Below, piece after piece: positions 51,253-59,254 of a DNA stretch of 64,000 nucleotides. This DNA comes from CAZOHG01 sp964579725. GTDB lineage: Bacteria > Zhuqueibacterota > JdFR-76 > BMS3Abin05. Made by a program: the position numbers and the translations under genes. Every line of letters begins with the position of its first letter. Position 1 is the stretch's first letter. The notes below the pieces were generated by a model that was not told the origin of the DNA, searched no databases, and saw only the letters and a program-made list of their open reading frames with translations. Location of the stretch: contig CAZOHG010000008.1 in assembly GCA_964579725.1 (NCBI GenBank), forward strand, positions 18,662-82,661, read 5' to 3'.

Positions 51253-52452
51253 ATGGTTCAATTGGGCATTGTGGGCACAGGGGGAAGAAGTTTGGCGCTG
51301 TCTTTGGCGGTGTTCCGAAATCCGAATGCGCAAATTGTAGCGGTCACGGATAAAAATCCCCTTCGCGTGACGGAATATTTCCGACGGCTCAAAAATAAGG
51401 GGCAAGATATTTCAAAAATTCGTCCCTTTCGCTCGCTCGACACCTTTCTTCAGTCCGATGATTTTTCGGCTGTTTTAATTACCACTCCCGATTTTTCCCA
51501 CAAGGACATAGCCATTGCAGCATTAGAGGCCGGAAAAGACGTGTATTTGGAAAAACCAATGGCGCTTACCGTTCGCGATGCCAAAAAGATCGTGCAAACC
51601 GCTCAGGCCCGCGGCCGGTTGCTGCAAATCGGCTTTGTGCTCCGCTACACCCCGTTTTACCGCAAAGTTAAGGAAATTGTGGACTCCGGTGTTCTGGGGA
51701 GGATGATTTCCGTTGAGGCGGGTGAAATTCTTTCCCGAATGCACGGTGCCAGCTACATGCGCCGGTGGCACCGCAAACGACAAAACAGCGGCAATTTCAT
51801 GTTGACAAAGTGCAGTCACGATTTGGATATTTTAAATTGGCTCATTGGTGAAAAAGTGAAGCGGGTTGCTTCGTTTGGAGGGGTGAATTATTTTTTGCCC
51901 GACCCTTCCAAGGGGCCCACGTGCAGCACCTGCAACCCGGCCATTAGGCGCACGTGCCCGTATGTTTTCGGCGAAGAATTCGTCATGGTACCGGAAGAGG
52001 AAAAATCCGACTACGGAAAAAACGGGTGGGATTTGTGTGTTTTCAATGACGACAAAGATATTGTGGACAATCAAATTTCTCTAATTGAATACGAAAACGG
52101 CGTGCGGGTGACCTTTTTGCTTTCGGCCTTCGGGGACGAAGAAGACAACCGGTTCATTCGGATTGTCGGAAGCCGCGCTCGTTTGGAGGGGCATTTTGAG
52201 GGGAATGAAATCCGCGTCAAATCGACGACAGGCGACGAAGAAGTGATTTACAAAATCGACTCTACTGGCTCCGGGCACGGCGGCGGAGACCAAAAAATTG
52301 TGGACGATTTGATTTTGTGCCTTCAGGGGGAAAAGCCTCCTCTGGCAGGCGCCACAGCCGGCTTTGAAAGTACCGTGGTGGCGGAAGCAATCGACCGCGC
52401 CCTTCTCTCGGGACAGGTGGAAGAGGTCAATCCGGCAGATTACGCCTTGTAA
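51253..52452 (+). CDS. Gfo/Idh/MocA family dehydrogenase, sugar type
   Basis: 399 residues. Rossmann start MVQLGIVGTGGRSLALSLA, the motif YLEKPMALTVRDAK, and MLTKCSHDLDILNWLIG with the catalytic histidine of the second domain. A cysteine cluster (CSTCNPAIRRTCPYVF, about residues 219-234) is present; such clusters occur in one branch of the family and may bind metal. Substrate unknown, but the neighbouring sugar ABC importer suggests a sugar or its derivative. GGAG precedes ATG 51253. Confidence 0.87.
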   Translation: MVQLGIVGTGGRSLALSLAVFRNPNAQIVAVTDKNPLRVTEYFRRLKNKGQDISKIRPFRSLDTFLQSDDFSAVLITTPDFSHKDIAIAALEAGKDVYLEKPMALTVRDAKKIVQTAQARGRLLQIGFVLRYTPFYRKVKEIVDSGVLGRMISVEAGEILSRMHGASYMRRWHRKRQNSGNFMLTKCSHDLDILNWLIGEKVKRVASFGGVNYFLPDPSKGPTCSTCNPAIRRTCPYVFGEEFVMVPEEEKSDYGKNGWDLCVFNDDKDIVDNQISLIEYENGVRVTFLLSAFGDEEDNRFIRIVGSRARLEGHFEGNEIRVKSTTGDEEVIYKIDSTGSGHGGGDQKIVDDLILCLQGEKPPLAGATAGFESTVVAEAIDRALLSGQVEEVNPADYAL

Positions 52453-52498
52453 AACGGCAATTGCAGGCCCAATAAATCAAAGAGCCGCGGGACAGGGA

Positions 52499-52514
52499 TT
52501 GGGATTAATCCCAA
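52499..52514. promoter_or_regulatory. Perfect 16-base palindrome, candidate operator upstream of the ABC importer
   Basis: TTGGGATTAATCCCAA between the dehydrogenase and the solute-binding protein gene. A second small hairpin (ACCCC-TTTTT-GGGGT, 52549-52563) lies just after it. Palindromes of this size ahead of sugar-uptake genes are often repressor sites; no regulator gene is adjacent. Confidence 0.45.
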
Positions 52515-52605
52515 ATTTTCACAATCTGCGGCCGATGATTTCCGCCACACCCCTTTTTGGGGTCTGACAATCGACACTTGAATCGAATCGTTTTGAGGGT
52601 TGTTC

Positions 52606-53919
52606 ATGAAAAAAATCTGGTCTATTTTTATTGTGAGCCTGGTGCTCCTTTCGCTTTTCTCGGTTTCCGGCTGTCAAAAGAAAGAAAAATCCACCTCCAA
52701 AACGGTGATTCATTTTATGTTTTGGGGCGGGTTTCAAGATTTGAATCTCTGGAAATTTGTCAAGGCAAAATACGAGGCGCTCTACCCGGATCGGGAAGTA
52801 AAATTAATCTACGTGCCGGACAATTACCAGGACAAATTGAGCCTCAGCCTTGTTGCCAAATCGGCCGCGGACGTATTTTTGGTGGATGACGATTATTTTA
52901 AGATCACGGCTGCCACCGGCCACCTTGAAAATCTCGAGCCGTACATTGCTCAATGCAAAGATTCTCTTCACCTCGACGATTATTTTCCCCATTCCCTTGA
53001 GGCCTTTCAATTGGGCGGACAGCAATACGGGCTTCCGTGGGACGGTTTCACAATACTTCTGTTTTACAATAGAACCACCTTCGACCAGGCACACCAACAC
53101 TACCCCAATGAAAATTGGACGTGGGACGACCTAATTCGTGCGGGAAAAGCGTTCAGTAAAGATTTGGACGGAGATGGGTACAATGACACCTTCGGATTCG
53201 ACGCGAGTTCCAGCCTGCTCGATCTGATTTCGGTCATTTGGACGTTCGGGGGCAGAATGTTCAGCCCCGATTTAATGCACTGTGAATTAGACAGTCCCCA
53301 GGCCATTCAAGCCATGCAATTGTACCACGACATGATTTACAAATACAAAATCGCTCCTCGCAGCGGCCAACTGGATTCCAAAATCATGCAGAATTATATT
53401 AAGCTTCTGACAGGACGCGTAGCTGTTATTTTGTCGGGGGGATTTTTAATTCAGCAGCTTCAAACCATTGAAGAGGAATTGCCCTGGGACATTTCCTACA
53501 CGCCTTCGGGACCTGCCGGAAAATTCGCACGGGAATCTTTTGACGGAATTGCTTTGTACCGTCACTCCAAACACAAAAAAGAAGGGTGGGATTTTATTCG
53601 ATTTGTGCTCGGCCCGGTGGTCCAAAAAGAAATCGCTCGCGAAGGCAGAGCACTTCCCATTCGAAAATCGGACGCCTACCGTTGGTACGACAATCCCCAA
53701 ACGCCTCAGGACGAAAAAATAGCCATTCGGTCCATGGAAAAATACGGCCGGACAATCCCGGGCATTGCGTACCAATCGGTGGTTTATTCCCGCACCCGAA
53801 ATCTTTTCAATCAAATTATCTTGCCCAATGCAGATATTCCGAAAATTGCTCGACAAATCACGGACATTGTGAACAAAACGCTGACCGAGATGCGGAAAAA
53901 TCTGAAGGTCTGGAAATGA
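52606..53919 (+). CDS. Sugar ABC transporter solute-binding lipoprotein
   Basis: 437 residues of the family 1 extracellular binding proteins. Lipobox LFSVSGC (Cys23), then VIHFMFWGGFQDLNLWKFV, and family motifs YGLPWDGFTILLFYNRTTFD and WTWDDLIRAGKAFSKDLDGDG. It captures a sugar in the periplasm and delivers it to the permeases. GAGGG lies before ATG 52606. Last codons overlap the first permease gene (ATGA). Confidence 0.92.
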   Translation: MKKIWSIFIVSLVLLSLFSVSGCQKKEKSTSKTVIHFMFWGGFQDLNLWKFVKAKYEALYPDREVKLIYVPDNYQDKLSLSLVAKSAADVFLVDDDYFKITAATGHLENLEPYIAQCKDSLHLDDYFPHSLEAFQLGGQQYGLPWDGFTILLFYNRTTFDQAHQHYPNENWTWDDLIRAGKAFSKDLDGDGYNDTFGFDASSSLLDLISVIWTFGGRMFSPDLMHCELDSPQAIQAMQLYHDMIYKYKIAPRSGQLDSKIMQNYIKLLTGRVAVILSGGFLIQQLQTIEEELPWDISYTPSGPAGKFARESFDGIALYRHSKHKKEGWDFIRFVLGPVVQKEIAREGRALPIRKSDAYRWYDNPQTPQDEKIAIRSMEKYGRTIPGIAYQSVVYSRTRNLFNQIILPNADIPKIARQITDIVNKTLTEMRKNLKVWK

Positions 53920-54830
53920 AAATCAAAATCAGTCGAATGCGCCGCTTGGAAGCGCTCAGCGGCTATCTTTTTGTCTCCCCTTGGCTCATTGGATTTTTAA
54001 TGCTCACGTTAGGGCCCATGCTTTTTTCGCTCTACCTCGGTTTTACCCACTGGAACTTTCACGAGCCGATGAGTACCATGAAATTCATTGGCCTGGGGAA
54101 TTACAAACAAATCTTTTTTCACGATCCGCTTTTTTGGAAAGCTCTCTACAACACCACCTTTTACTCCATTTTCGCGATTCCCACGGGCATTTTGTTCGCC
54201 CTGTTCTTGGCACTGCTGCTGAATCAAAAATTACACGGCATTGCGGTGTTTCGGACGATTTTTTATGTACCGGCTCTGGTAACCGGCGTGGCCACCGTGG
54301 TGCTGTGGCAGTGGATTCTGAATCCCGAGTTCGGCATTTTAAACGGACTACTGAAAATGATCGGTATTCACGGGCCCGCCTGGCTGTACGATCCGGTGTG
54401 GACAAAACCTGCCTTGATTCTCATGCACCTGTGGGGTGTGGGAACAACCATGTTGATTTTTTTGGCCGGATTGCAGAACATTCCCACCCACCTGTACGAG
54501 GTGGCCGATTTGGACGGAGCCAGCGGCTGGCAAAAATTCCTGCACGTCACATTGCCCATGTTAACCCCCACCATGTTTTTCAATTTGGTCATGGCGATTA
54601 TTGGGGCCTTTCAAGTGTTTACAGTGGTTTACATCTTGGCCGGAGACGGCGGGCCCGGTGACAGCCTGCTATTTTACGTGCTCTATTTGTACCGAAAAGC
54701 CTTTGTTGAATTTCAAATGGGCTACGCCAGTGCTCTGGCCTGGGTACTTTTTATGATTCTTTTCGGCCTTACCTTGCTTGTTTTCCGTTCGTCGTCTCTC
54801 TGGGTCTATTACGAAGGGGAAAAGCGATGA
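53916..54830 (+). CDS. Sugar ABC transporter permease (MalF/UgpA type)
   Basis: 304 residues, six membrane helices, beginning with a basic tail and GYLFVSPWLIGFLMLTLGP. The EAA loop that contacts the ATPase is EVADLDGASGWQKFLHVTLP. Start ATG overlaps the binding-protein stop by four bases. It pairs with the second permease downstream to form the channel. No ATPase of this type is nearby, so a shared MsmK/UgpC-like one elsewhere is expected. Confidence 0.93.
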   Translation: MKIKISRMRRLEALSGYLFVSPWLIGFLMLTLGPMLFSLYLGFTHWNFHEPMSTMKFIGLGNYKQIFFHDPLFWKALYNTTFYSIFAIPTGILFALFLALLLNQKLHGIAVFRTIFYVPALVTGVATVVLWQWILNPEFGILNGLLKMIGIHGPAWLYDPVWTKPALILMHLWGVGTTMLIFLAGLQNIPTHLYEVADLDGASGWQKFLHVTLPMLTPTMFFNLVMAIIGAFQVFTVVYILAGDGGPGDSLLFYVLYLYRKAFVEFQMGYASALAWVLFMILFGLTLLVFRSSSLWVYYEGEKR

Positions 54831-55690
54831 CAGCCTCTGTTGCCTTTTTTCGCCGCCAATCTGTCCAAAAAACGGTCAAAACCGTGTTAGGCTACACCAT
54901 TCTTTTGACCTTGTCCGTTGTTTTTCTCATTCCCTTTTTGTGGTCGCTCTCCGCTTCATTCAAGGGATTGCTTCAGGTGTACGCCATTCCGCCGGTGTGG
55001 ATTCCCAAACCCATTCATTGGGAAAACTACATCCGAATTTTCAAACTGCTGCCGCTTTTGCGCTTTTTCTGGAACACCATTGTGATTACCACCCTGTCTT
55101 TGGTCGGGCAGATTTTTTCAGCCTCTCTGGTGGCCTACGCTTTTGCCCGTCTTCGGTGGCCGCTGCGCGATTTTTTCTTCTTCCTGCTGCTTGGCACCAT
55201 GATGCTGCCCACCCAGGTGACGCTCATCCCTCAATTTTTGCTCTACCAATATCTGGGCTGGATGGACACCTACCTGCCGCTCATTGTGCCCCATTTTTTA
55301 GGCATTAGCGCCTTCAGCATTTTCCTGCTGCGACAGTTTTTTAAATCCGTGCCGCTCGAGTTGGAGGAGGCGGCTCGAATTGACGGAAGCTCGTTTTTCC
55401 GCACGTTCTGGACGATTATTCTCCCCCTCTCCAAACCGGCCCTGGCTACAATTGTCATTTTGACCTTTATTCAAAAATGGAATGAATTTATGCCGCCGTT
55501 GATTTACCTGCAAACCTACGAAAAATTTCCCGTTTCTCTGGGCATTAATATGTTCAAAGATGTGTATTCCTCTCTCCCTCATTACATTATGGCAACCTCG
55601 ATGGTGGCGCTGGTGCCGATTTTGGTGCTGTTTTTTGTGGCTCAGAAGTATTTTGTGAAAGGCATTATGTTAAGCGGCTTAAAGGGGTAA
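54827..55690 (+). CDS. Sugar ABC transporter permease (MalG/UgpE type)
   Basis: 287 residues, six helices. The EAA loop is ELEEAARIDGSSFFRTFWTI, followed by ILPLSKPALATIVI. Start overlaps the previous gene by four bases (ATGA). The C terminus FVKGIMLSGLKG is typical of the MalG side of these importers. Last gene of the importer run. Confidence 0.93.
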   Translation: MTASVAFFRRQSVQKTVKTVLGYTILLTLSVVFLIPFLWSLSASFKGLLQVYAIPPVWIPKPIHWENYIRIFKLLPLLRFFWNTIVITTLSLVGQIFSASLVAYAFARLRWPLRDFFFFLLLGTMMLPTQVTLIPQFLLYQYLGWMDTYLPLIVPHFLGISAFSIFLLRQFFKSVPLELEEAARIDGSSFFRTFWTIILPLSKPALATIVILTFIQKWNEFMPPLIYLQTYEKFPVSLGINMFKDVYSSLPHYIMATSMVALVPILVLFFVAQKYFVKGIMLSGLKG

Positions 55691-55903
55691 GGTCTTTTGA
55701 ACTTCACTTTTTTCGTTTGGGGCCCTTTTCAGCCAAATTCTTGCCGGTGCTTTCTGTTCTTTTTTCCTCGGGAAAAAGACGAACGATTTGAGTTGGAATT
55801 GAAAGTACCGCGGCTTCCGCACCGGAACATTTTCCCTGAAAATGAATAAAAGAAAACGTTGATTTGTCAGATTTTTTTGGGCTCCAAATGTGATTGCAAA
55901 GGC

Positions 55904-57322
55904 ATGAAACAAATCCGACTTCTTCTCGGGCTCCAAAGAAAAATCCTTCTGAATTACTTAAAACACCAGTTTGCCGGCAAAACTCTGCTGGAAATTGCCT
56001 TTGGCCTTTTTCTTTTGCTGGCGTCGGCCGTTCGGTTTCACAATGATATTGGTTTTCTCTGGATTCATGCCCAACCCGCCAAACTAATTCCCATTTTTCA
56101 AAATGCGCTTTTTGCCGTTTTTTTCCTCTTCGTCTTTGCTTTCCAATTGCCCGCCCAAAAAGCTCTGCGAATTCCCTCCGACAACGTGTTGCTGAGTTTG
56201 CCTTTCAACGAAAATGAATTGTTTTTTTTTCGCTTCAACGCGCTACTCGTGCGCCTTTCGGGCTGGCTCTTTCTCCTACTTCTGTTTTACCTGTTGGCCG
56301 TTTTTCGTTTTCCTGCCCGAAGCCCGGCTGAACCTTTGGGCCAATGGGCTGCTCTCAGTCTGGGATTTTTGGTAACGGCCGAGTGGATTTGGGCAGCCGT
56401 CCAAATCTTTGGTCTCCTGTTTCTGCGCGTCCAAACGTGGCTTCGGCTTATTGGGGTCTTTTTGGGAGAAGGCCTTTTGTTCTTCGGGCTGGCTGTACTT
56501 CGAGAACCCCTTTTGCCCTTTTTTCACCCGAACCGTAACTTTGGCGCTCTGTTTTACGCAGGAGGTCTTTTTCTTTTTCTCGCTTTGGTGGAAGTGAATC
56601 GGCGTCTTTTTGGCCTTTCCCTGAAAAAAGAGCTCCATCTTGAGCGTAAATCACAGAGTAAAGCCCTCTCCCTTTTGGGGAAATTGGCCGAACGCCCCCT
56701 TTTCTTTTTCCCCGTTCAAGCGCGGGGAATACTCAACCTGGAACTTCAAACGCAACTACGGACAAACACGGCTCTCAAACCGGTCGTTTTGATTTTTATT
56801 CTTATTTTGCTGACGGGAAAACTGGTTAGCACCTCAGCAACCGATTTTGTGCAAAATTCCCTTTTTGGCGTTTTGGTGCTCTGGATTTTTCTCTCTGCCT
56901 TTTTTTTCGGGTCGGAAGAAGTAGCACGAAAATCCCTGACCTTCTACAAAAATAAACCCCTGGATTTTTCAATGATTTGGCTGGGACGCGTAGCAGCGCT
57001 TTGGTGCCTTTTTTCGGTACTGAATCTTTTTTATTTCGGGGTGATGTTTTTGTTCTACCCGGGACAACCGATCCCTTTGTGGTCGGTGATTTTGCTCTTC
57101 GTTTTTTCCTTTTCAATGGGCATTCTGCAAACCAATTTTCACCTGACCCTGCTCCAAAACGTCCGAACAGGCGAATATATTTACCTGATTTTTTGGGTCA
57201 TCAATTGGGTTTTCTGGTTTGTTTTTCCTTTTTTACCTTTGGTTTTACTACTTGGCGGCATGTTTGCAGTTCGGCCAGCACGTACACGATTTAGAGAAAT
57301 GGAAGAAACATGGTCTATTTAG
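55904..57322 (+). CDS. Polytopic membrane protein, probable ABC exporter permease
   Basis: 472 residues with about ten hydrophobic helices in two groups separated by a hydrophilic stretch (about 240-290). No named family, but its stop overlaps the start of an ABC ATPase gene by 13 bases, so it is most likely the membrane part of that exporter (ABC-2 class, inferred). AAAGG close before ATG 55904. The first 20 residues are basic (IRLLLGLQRKILLNYLKHQF). Confidence 0.72.
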   Translation: MKQIRLLLGLQRKILLNYLKHQFAGKTLLEIAFGLFLLLASAVRFHNDIGFLWIHAQPAKLIPIFQNALFAVFFLFVFAFQLPAQKALRIPSDNVLLSLPFNENELFFFRFNALLVRLSGWLFLLLLFYLLAVFRFPARSPAEPLGQWAALSLGFLVTAEWIWAAVQIFGLLFLRVQTWLRLIGVFLGEGLLFFGLAVLREPLLPFFHPNRNFGALFYAGGLFLFLALVEVNRRLFGLSLKKELHLERKSQSKALSLLGKLAERPLFFFPVQARGILNLELQTQLRTNTALKPVVLIFILILLTGKLVSTSATDFVQNSLFGVLVLWIFLSAFFFGSEEVARKSLTFYKNKPLDFSMIWLGRVAALWCLFSVLNLFYFGVMFLFYPGQPIPLWSVILLFVFSFSMGILQTNFHLTLLQNVRTGEYIYLIFWVINWVFWFVFPFLPLVLLLGGMFAVRPARTRFREMEETWSI

Positions 57323-58038
57323 AAAAGGTGACAAAAAGTTTCAGTGGAAAGAAAGCCGTCCAACAAATAAGCCTGCAGGCAAAAGAGGGGGAAATTTTGG
57401 GGCTCGTTGGTACCAACGGTTCGGGGAAAACCACAACACTAAAAATGATTGTCGGCCTTCTGCAACCGGATGAAGGCCGCATTGAAGTAAACGGAATTGA
57501 CCGCCTGCAGGAGCCTGTTCGGGCGAGACACTTCATGGGCTACGCCCCGGAAGCCCCCTATTTGTACGATTACCTCTCCGGAGCCGATTACCTCCGGTTT
57601 GTGGGACAAGCGCGAGGTTTGGCCGAAGCGGAAGCCCGGCAAACGGCACAATCGCTCCTGAAATTTTTCGACCTGCTTTCGGCCAAAGATGATCTCATGC
57701 GCCATTATTCCTACGGCATGAAAAAGAAAATCTCGGTGGCTTCCGCTTTTGTGGGAAGTCCCCGCGTTTTAATTTTGGACGAACCGACCGAGGGACTGGA
57801 CACTTTTGCCGTCGCACGTCTTAGTGAAAAGTTACAGGGATTGAGAGCCCAGGACAAGACGATTTTGGTGGCATCCCACACCACCCCGTTTTTGGCAGAA
57901 ATTTGCGATCGCTTGGCCATTTTACACAACGGACGCCTAATGGGAAGTGTGGAAATGTCCGGGTTTTCTGCCAAAGAAAGACAAATCCGACTTGAACAAA
58001 CGTACGCCCATTTTGTTCAAGGAGAAAAGCGTAAATAG
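57310..58038 (+). CDS. ABC transporter ATP-binding protein (exporter type)
   Basis: 242 residues. Walker A GTNGSGKTTTLKMIVGLL, Q-loop region YAPEAPYLYDYLS, a signature variant YSYGMKKKISVASAF in place of LSGGQ, Walker B VLILDEPTEGLD and the switch histidine in VASHTT. This YSxGMKKK form is common in ABC-2 exporters. It overlaps the permease gene by 13 bases. A good terminator follows at 58039. Confidence 0.92.
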   Translation: MVYLEKVTKSFSGKKAVQQISLQAKEGEILGLVGTNGSGKTTTLKMIVGLLQPDEGRIEVNGIDRLQEPVRARHFMGYAPEAPYLYDYLSGADYLRFVGQARGLAEAEARQTAQSLLKFFDLLSAKDDLMRHYSYGMKKKISVASAFVGSPRVLILDEPTEGLDTFAVARLSEKLQGLRAQDKTILVASHTTPFLAEICDRLAILHNGRLMGSVEMSGFSAKERQIRLEQTYAHFVQGEKRK

Positions 58039-58072
58039 CACCAGTTTCTGTACAAAAAGACTGGTGTTTTTT
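58039..58072 (+). terminator. Rho-independent terminator of the ABC exporter operon
   Basis: CACCAGT (58039-58045) pairs with ACTGGTG (58060-58066), followed by six U. It begins right at the stop codon of the ATPase gene. Confidence 0.82.
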
Positions 58073-58119
58073 ACTGATTTTTGTTATTTTAAGGTGAAAA
58101 TAAAGAGGAAATCGCTCAC

Positions 58120-58428
58120 ATGGAAAAAGTCAACAAACAGAGTTTTTTGCTTTGGCTCCTGAAGAATGTAAGGGTTTTGCCAAAACTTTTCAAACTAACG
58201 GGCCGCTTGCTGAAAGACCCCCGCGTTAAATTTCTGCCCAAATTGGCCCTGGTGGGATCGCTGATCTACGTCATCTGGCCGTTTGACATTCTTCCTGATT
58301 TTATAATGCCGTTGGTCGGGGAATTGGACGATCTGGCCATTTTGTATTTGGGTGTTCGGTATTTTTTTGCGTCCGTCCCGCCTGCGGTACTGAAAGAACA
58401 CACGGAAGCCATTCAAAGGGGAGAGTAA
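58120..58428 (+). CDS. YkvA/DUF1232 family small membrane protein
   Basis: 102 residues. The DUF1232 signature is clear: KFLPKLALVGSLIYVIWPFD and ILPDFIMPLVGELDDLAIL. One or two short hydrophobic segments. Function unknown throughout the family. GAGGAA lies ten bases before the ATG. The NUDIX gene starts on the base after its stop codon. Confidence 0.88.
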   Translation: MEKVNKQSFLLWLLKNVRVLPKLFKLTGRLLKDPRVKFLPKLALVGSLIYVIWPFDILPDFIMPLVGELDDLAILYLGVRYFFASVPPAVLKEHTEAIQRGE

Positions 58429-59007
58429 ATGTCTGTTCTGGATGAAATTTGCAAGCCCGATGTACGGGAAAATCCCAAGAATTTTCATTTTTGTCCCCGC
58501 TGCGGTGCAAGATTGACAAAGGAAAATCACCACGGACACACGCGATTGGTTTGTCCGAAATGCGGCTTTATTTTTTACCAAAATCCGGTACCGGCGGCAG
58601 GCGTGCTTTTGAGGCGGAACCACGACGTGTTGTTGGTTAAGCGACGATTCGAACCCCGGGCCGGGTTGTGGTCGCTGCCGGCCGGTTTTATGGAATATGG
58701 GGAAACCGTAGAAGAAACGGCCGTACGAGAGTTAAAAGAAGAGACAAATTTGGATGTGGTTTTGACGCGACTTTTCGGCGTGTACACCGGCTGCGATGAC
58801 CCCAGAAACCAGGCCGTGCTCATTGTGTACGAAGGCAAGATTACGGGTGGCCAATTGCGCCCCGGCGACGACGCCTCGGATGTGCGATTTTTTCCTCTGG
58901 ACGCACTGCCCAAAGAAATTGCCTTTGAAGCCCACAAAAGAGTTTTGGACGCCCTAAAAGAAGAGGTGCTACGCGCGAAAAAATCACCAAACGCCCCCAA
59001 GGAATGA
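58429..59007 (+). CDS. NUDIX hydrolase with N-terminal zinc ribbon
   Basis: 192 residues. A zinc ribbon with two CxxC pairs, CPRC (22-25) and CPKC, precedes the NUDIX domain, as in NudC-like NADH pyrophosphatases and related proteins. The NUDIX box GFMEYGETVEETAVRELKEE is intact except that the last glycine is Asn. The substrate, a nucleoside diphosphate derivative, cannot be named; NudC proper has an SQPWPFPxS motif that is not seen here. SD GGGAG overlaps the end of the previous gene. Confidence 0.88.
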   Translation: MSVLDEICKPDVRENPKNFHFCPRCGARLTKENHHGHTRLVCPKCGFIFYQNPVPAAGVLLRRNHDVLLVKRRFEPRAGLWSLPAGFMEYGETVEETAVRELKEETNLDVVLTRLFGVYTGCDDPRNQAVLIVYEGKITGGQLRPGDDASDVRFFPLDALPKEIAFEAHKRVLDALKEEVLRAKKSPNAPKE

Positions 59008-59254
59008 ATTTCTCTTCCCCTCACCAAACTGAACCCCAATAGGGTGAAATGACCATGCCTGGAGCAACGTTCTGGCGAAACGGGGTTTTAAACCCAAAAT
59101 CGCCCTGAAGAGAGTGAAGTAAAAATCTGGTCGGCGTGTCGATTTTCGATTTCAGAAGTAGTCCCCCCCCGCAGACACGGGCTGAATGCGAGCCCGCCAG
59201 TTCACTGGTAAGCCAACGCCCAATCCTGCCCACGAATTGCTACACGATTTTTCT

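Noticed and set aside
55759..55779. CTTTTTTCC/GGAAAAAG hairpin between the sugar importer and the ABC exporter
   Set aside because: No U-tract on either side; may be chance in a T-rich stretch.
57310..58038. Signature YSYGMKKK instead of LSGGQ as a sign of a defective ATPase
   Set aside because: This form is common in ABC-2 exporter ATPases; Walker A, Walker B and the switch histidine are intact.
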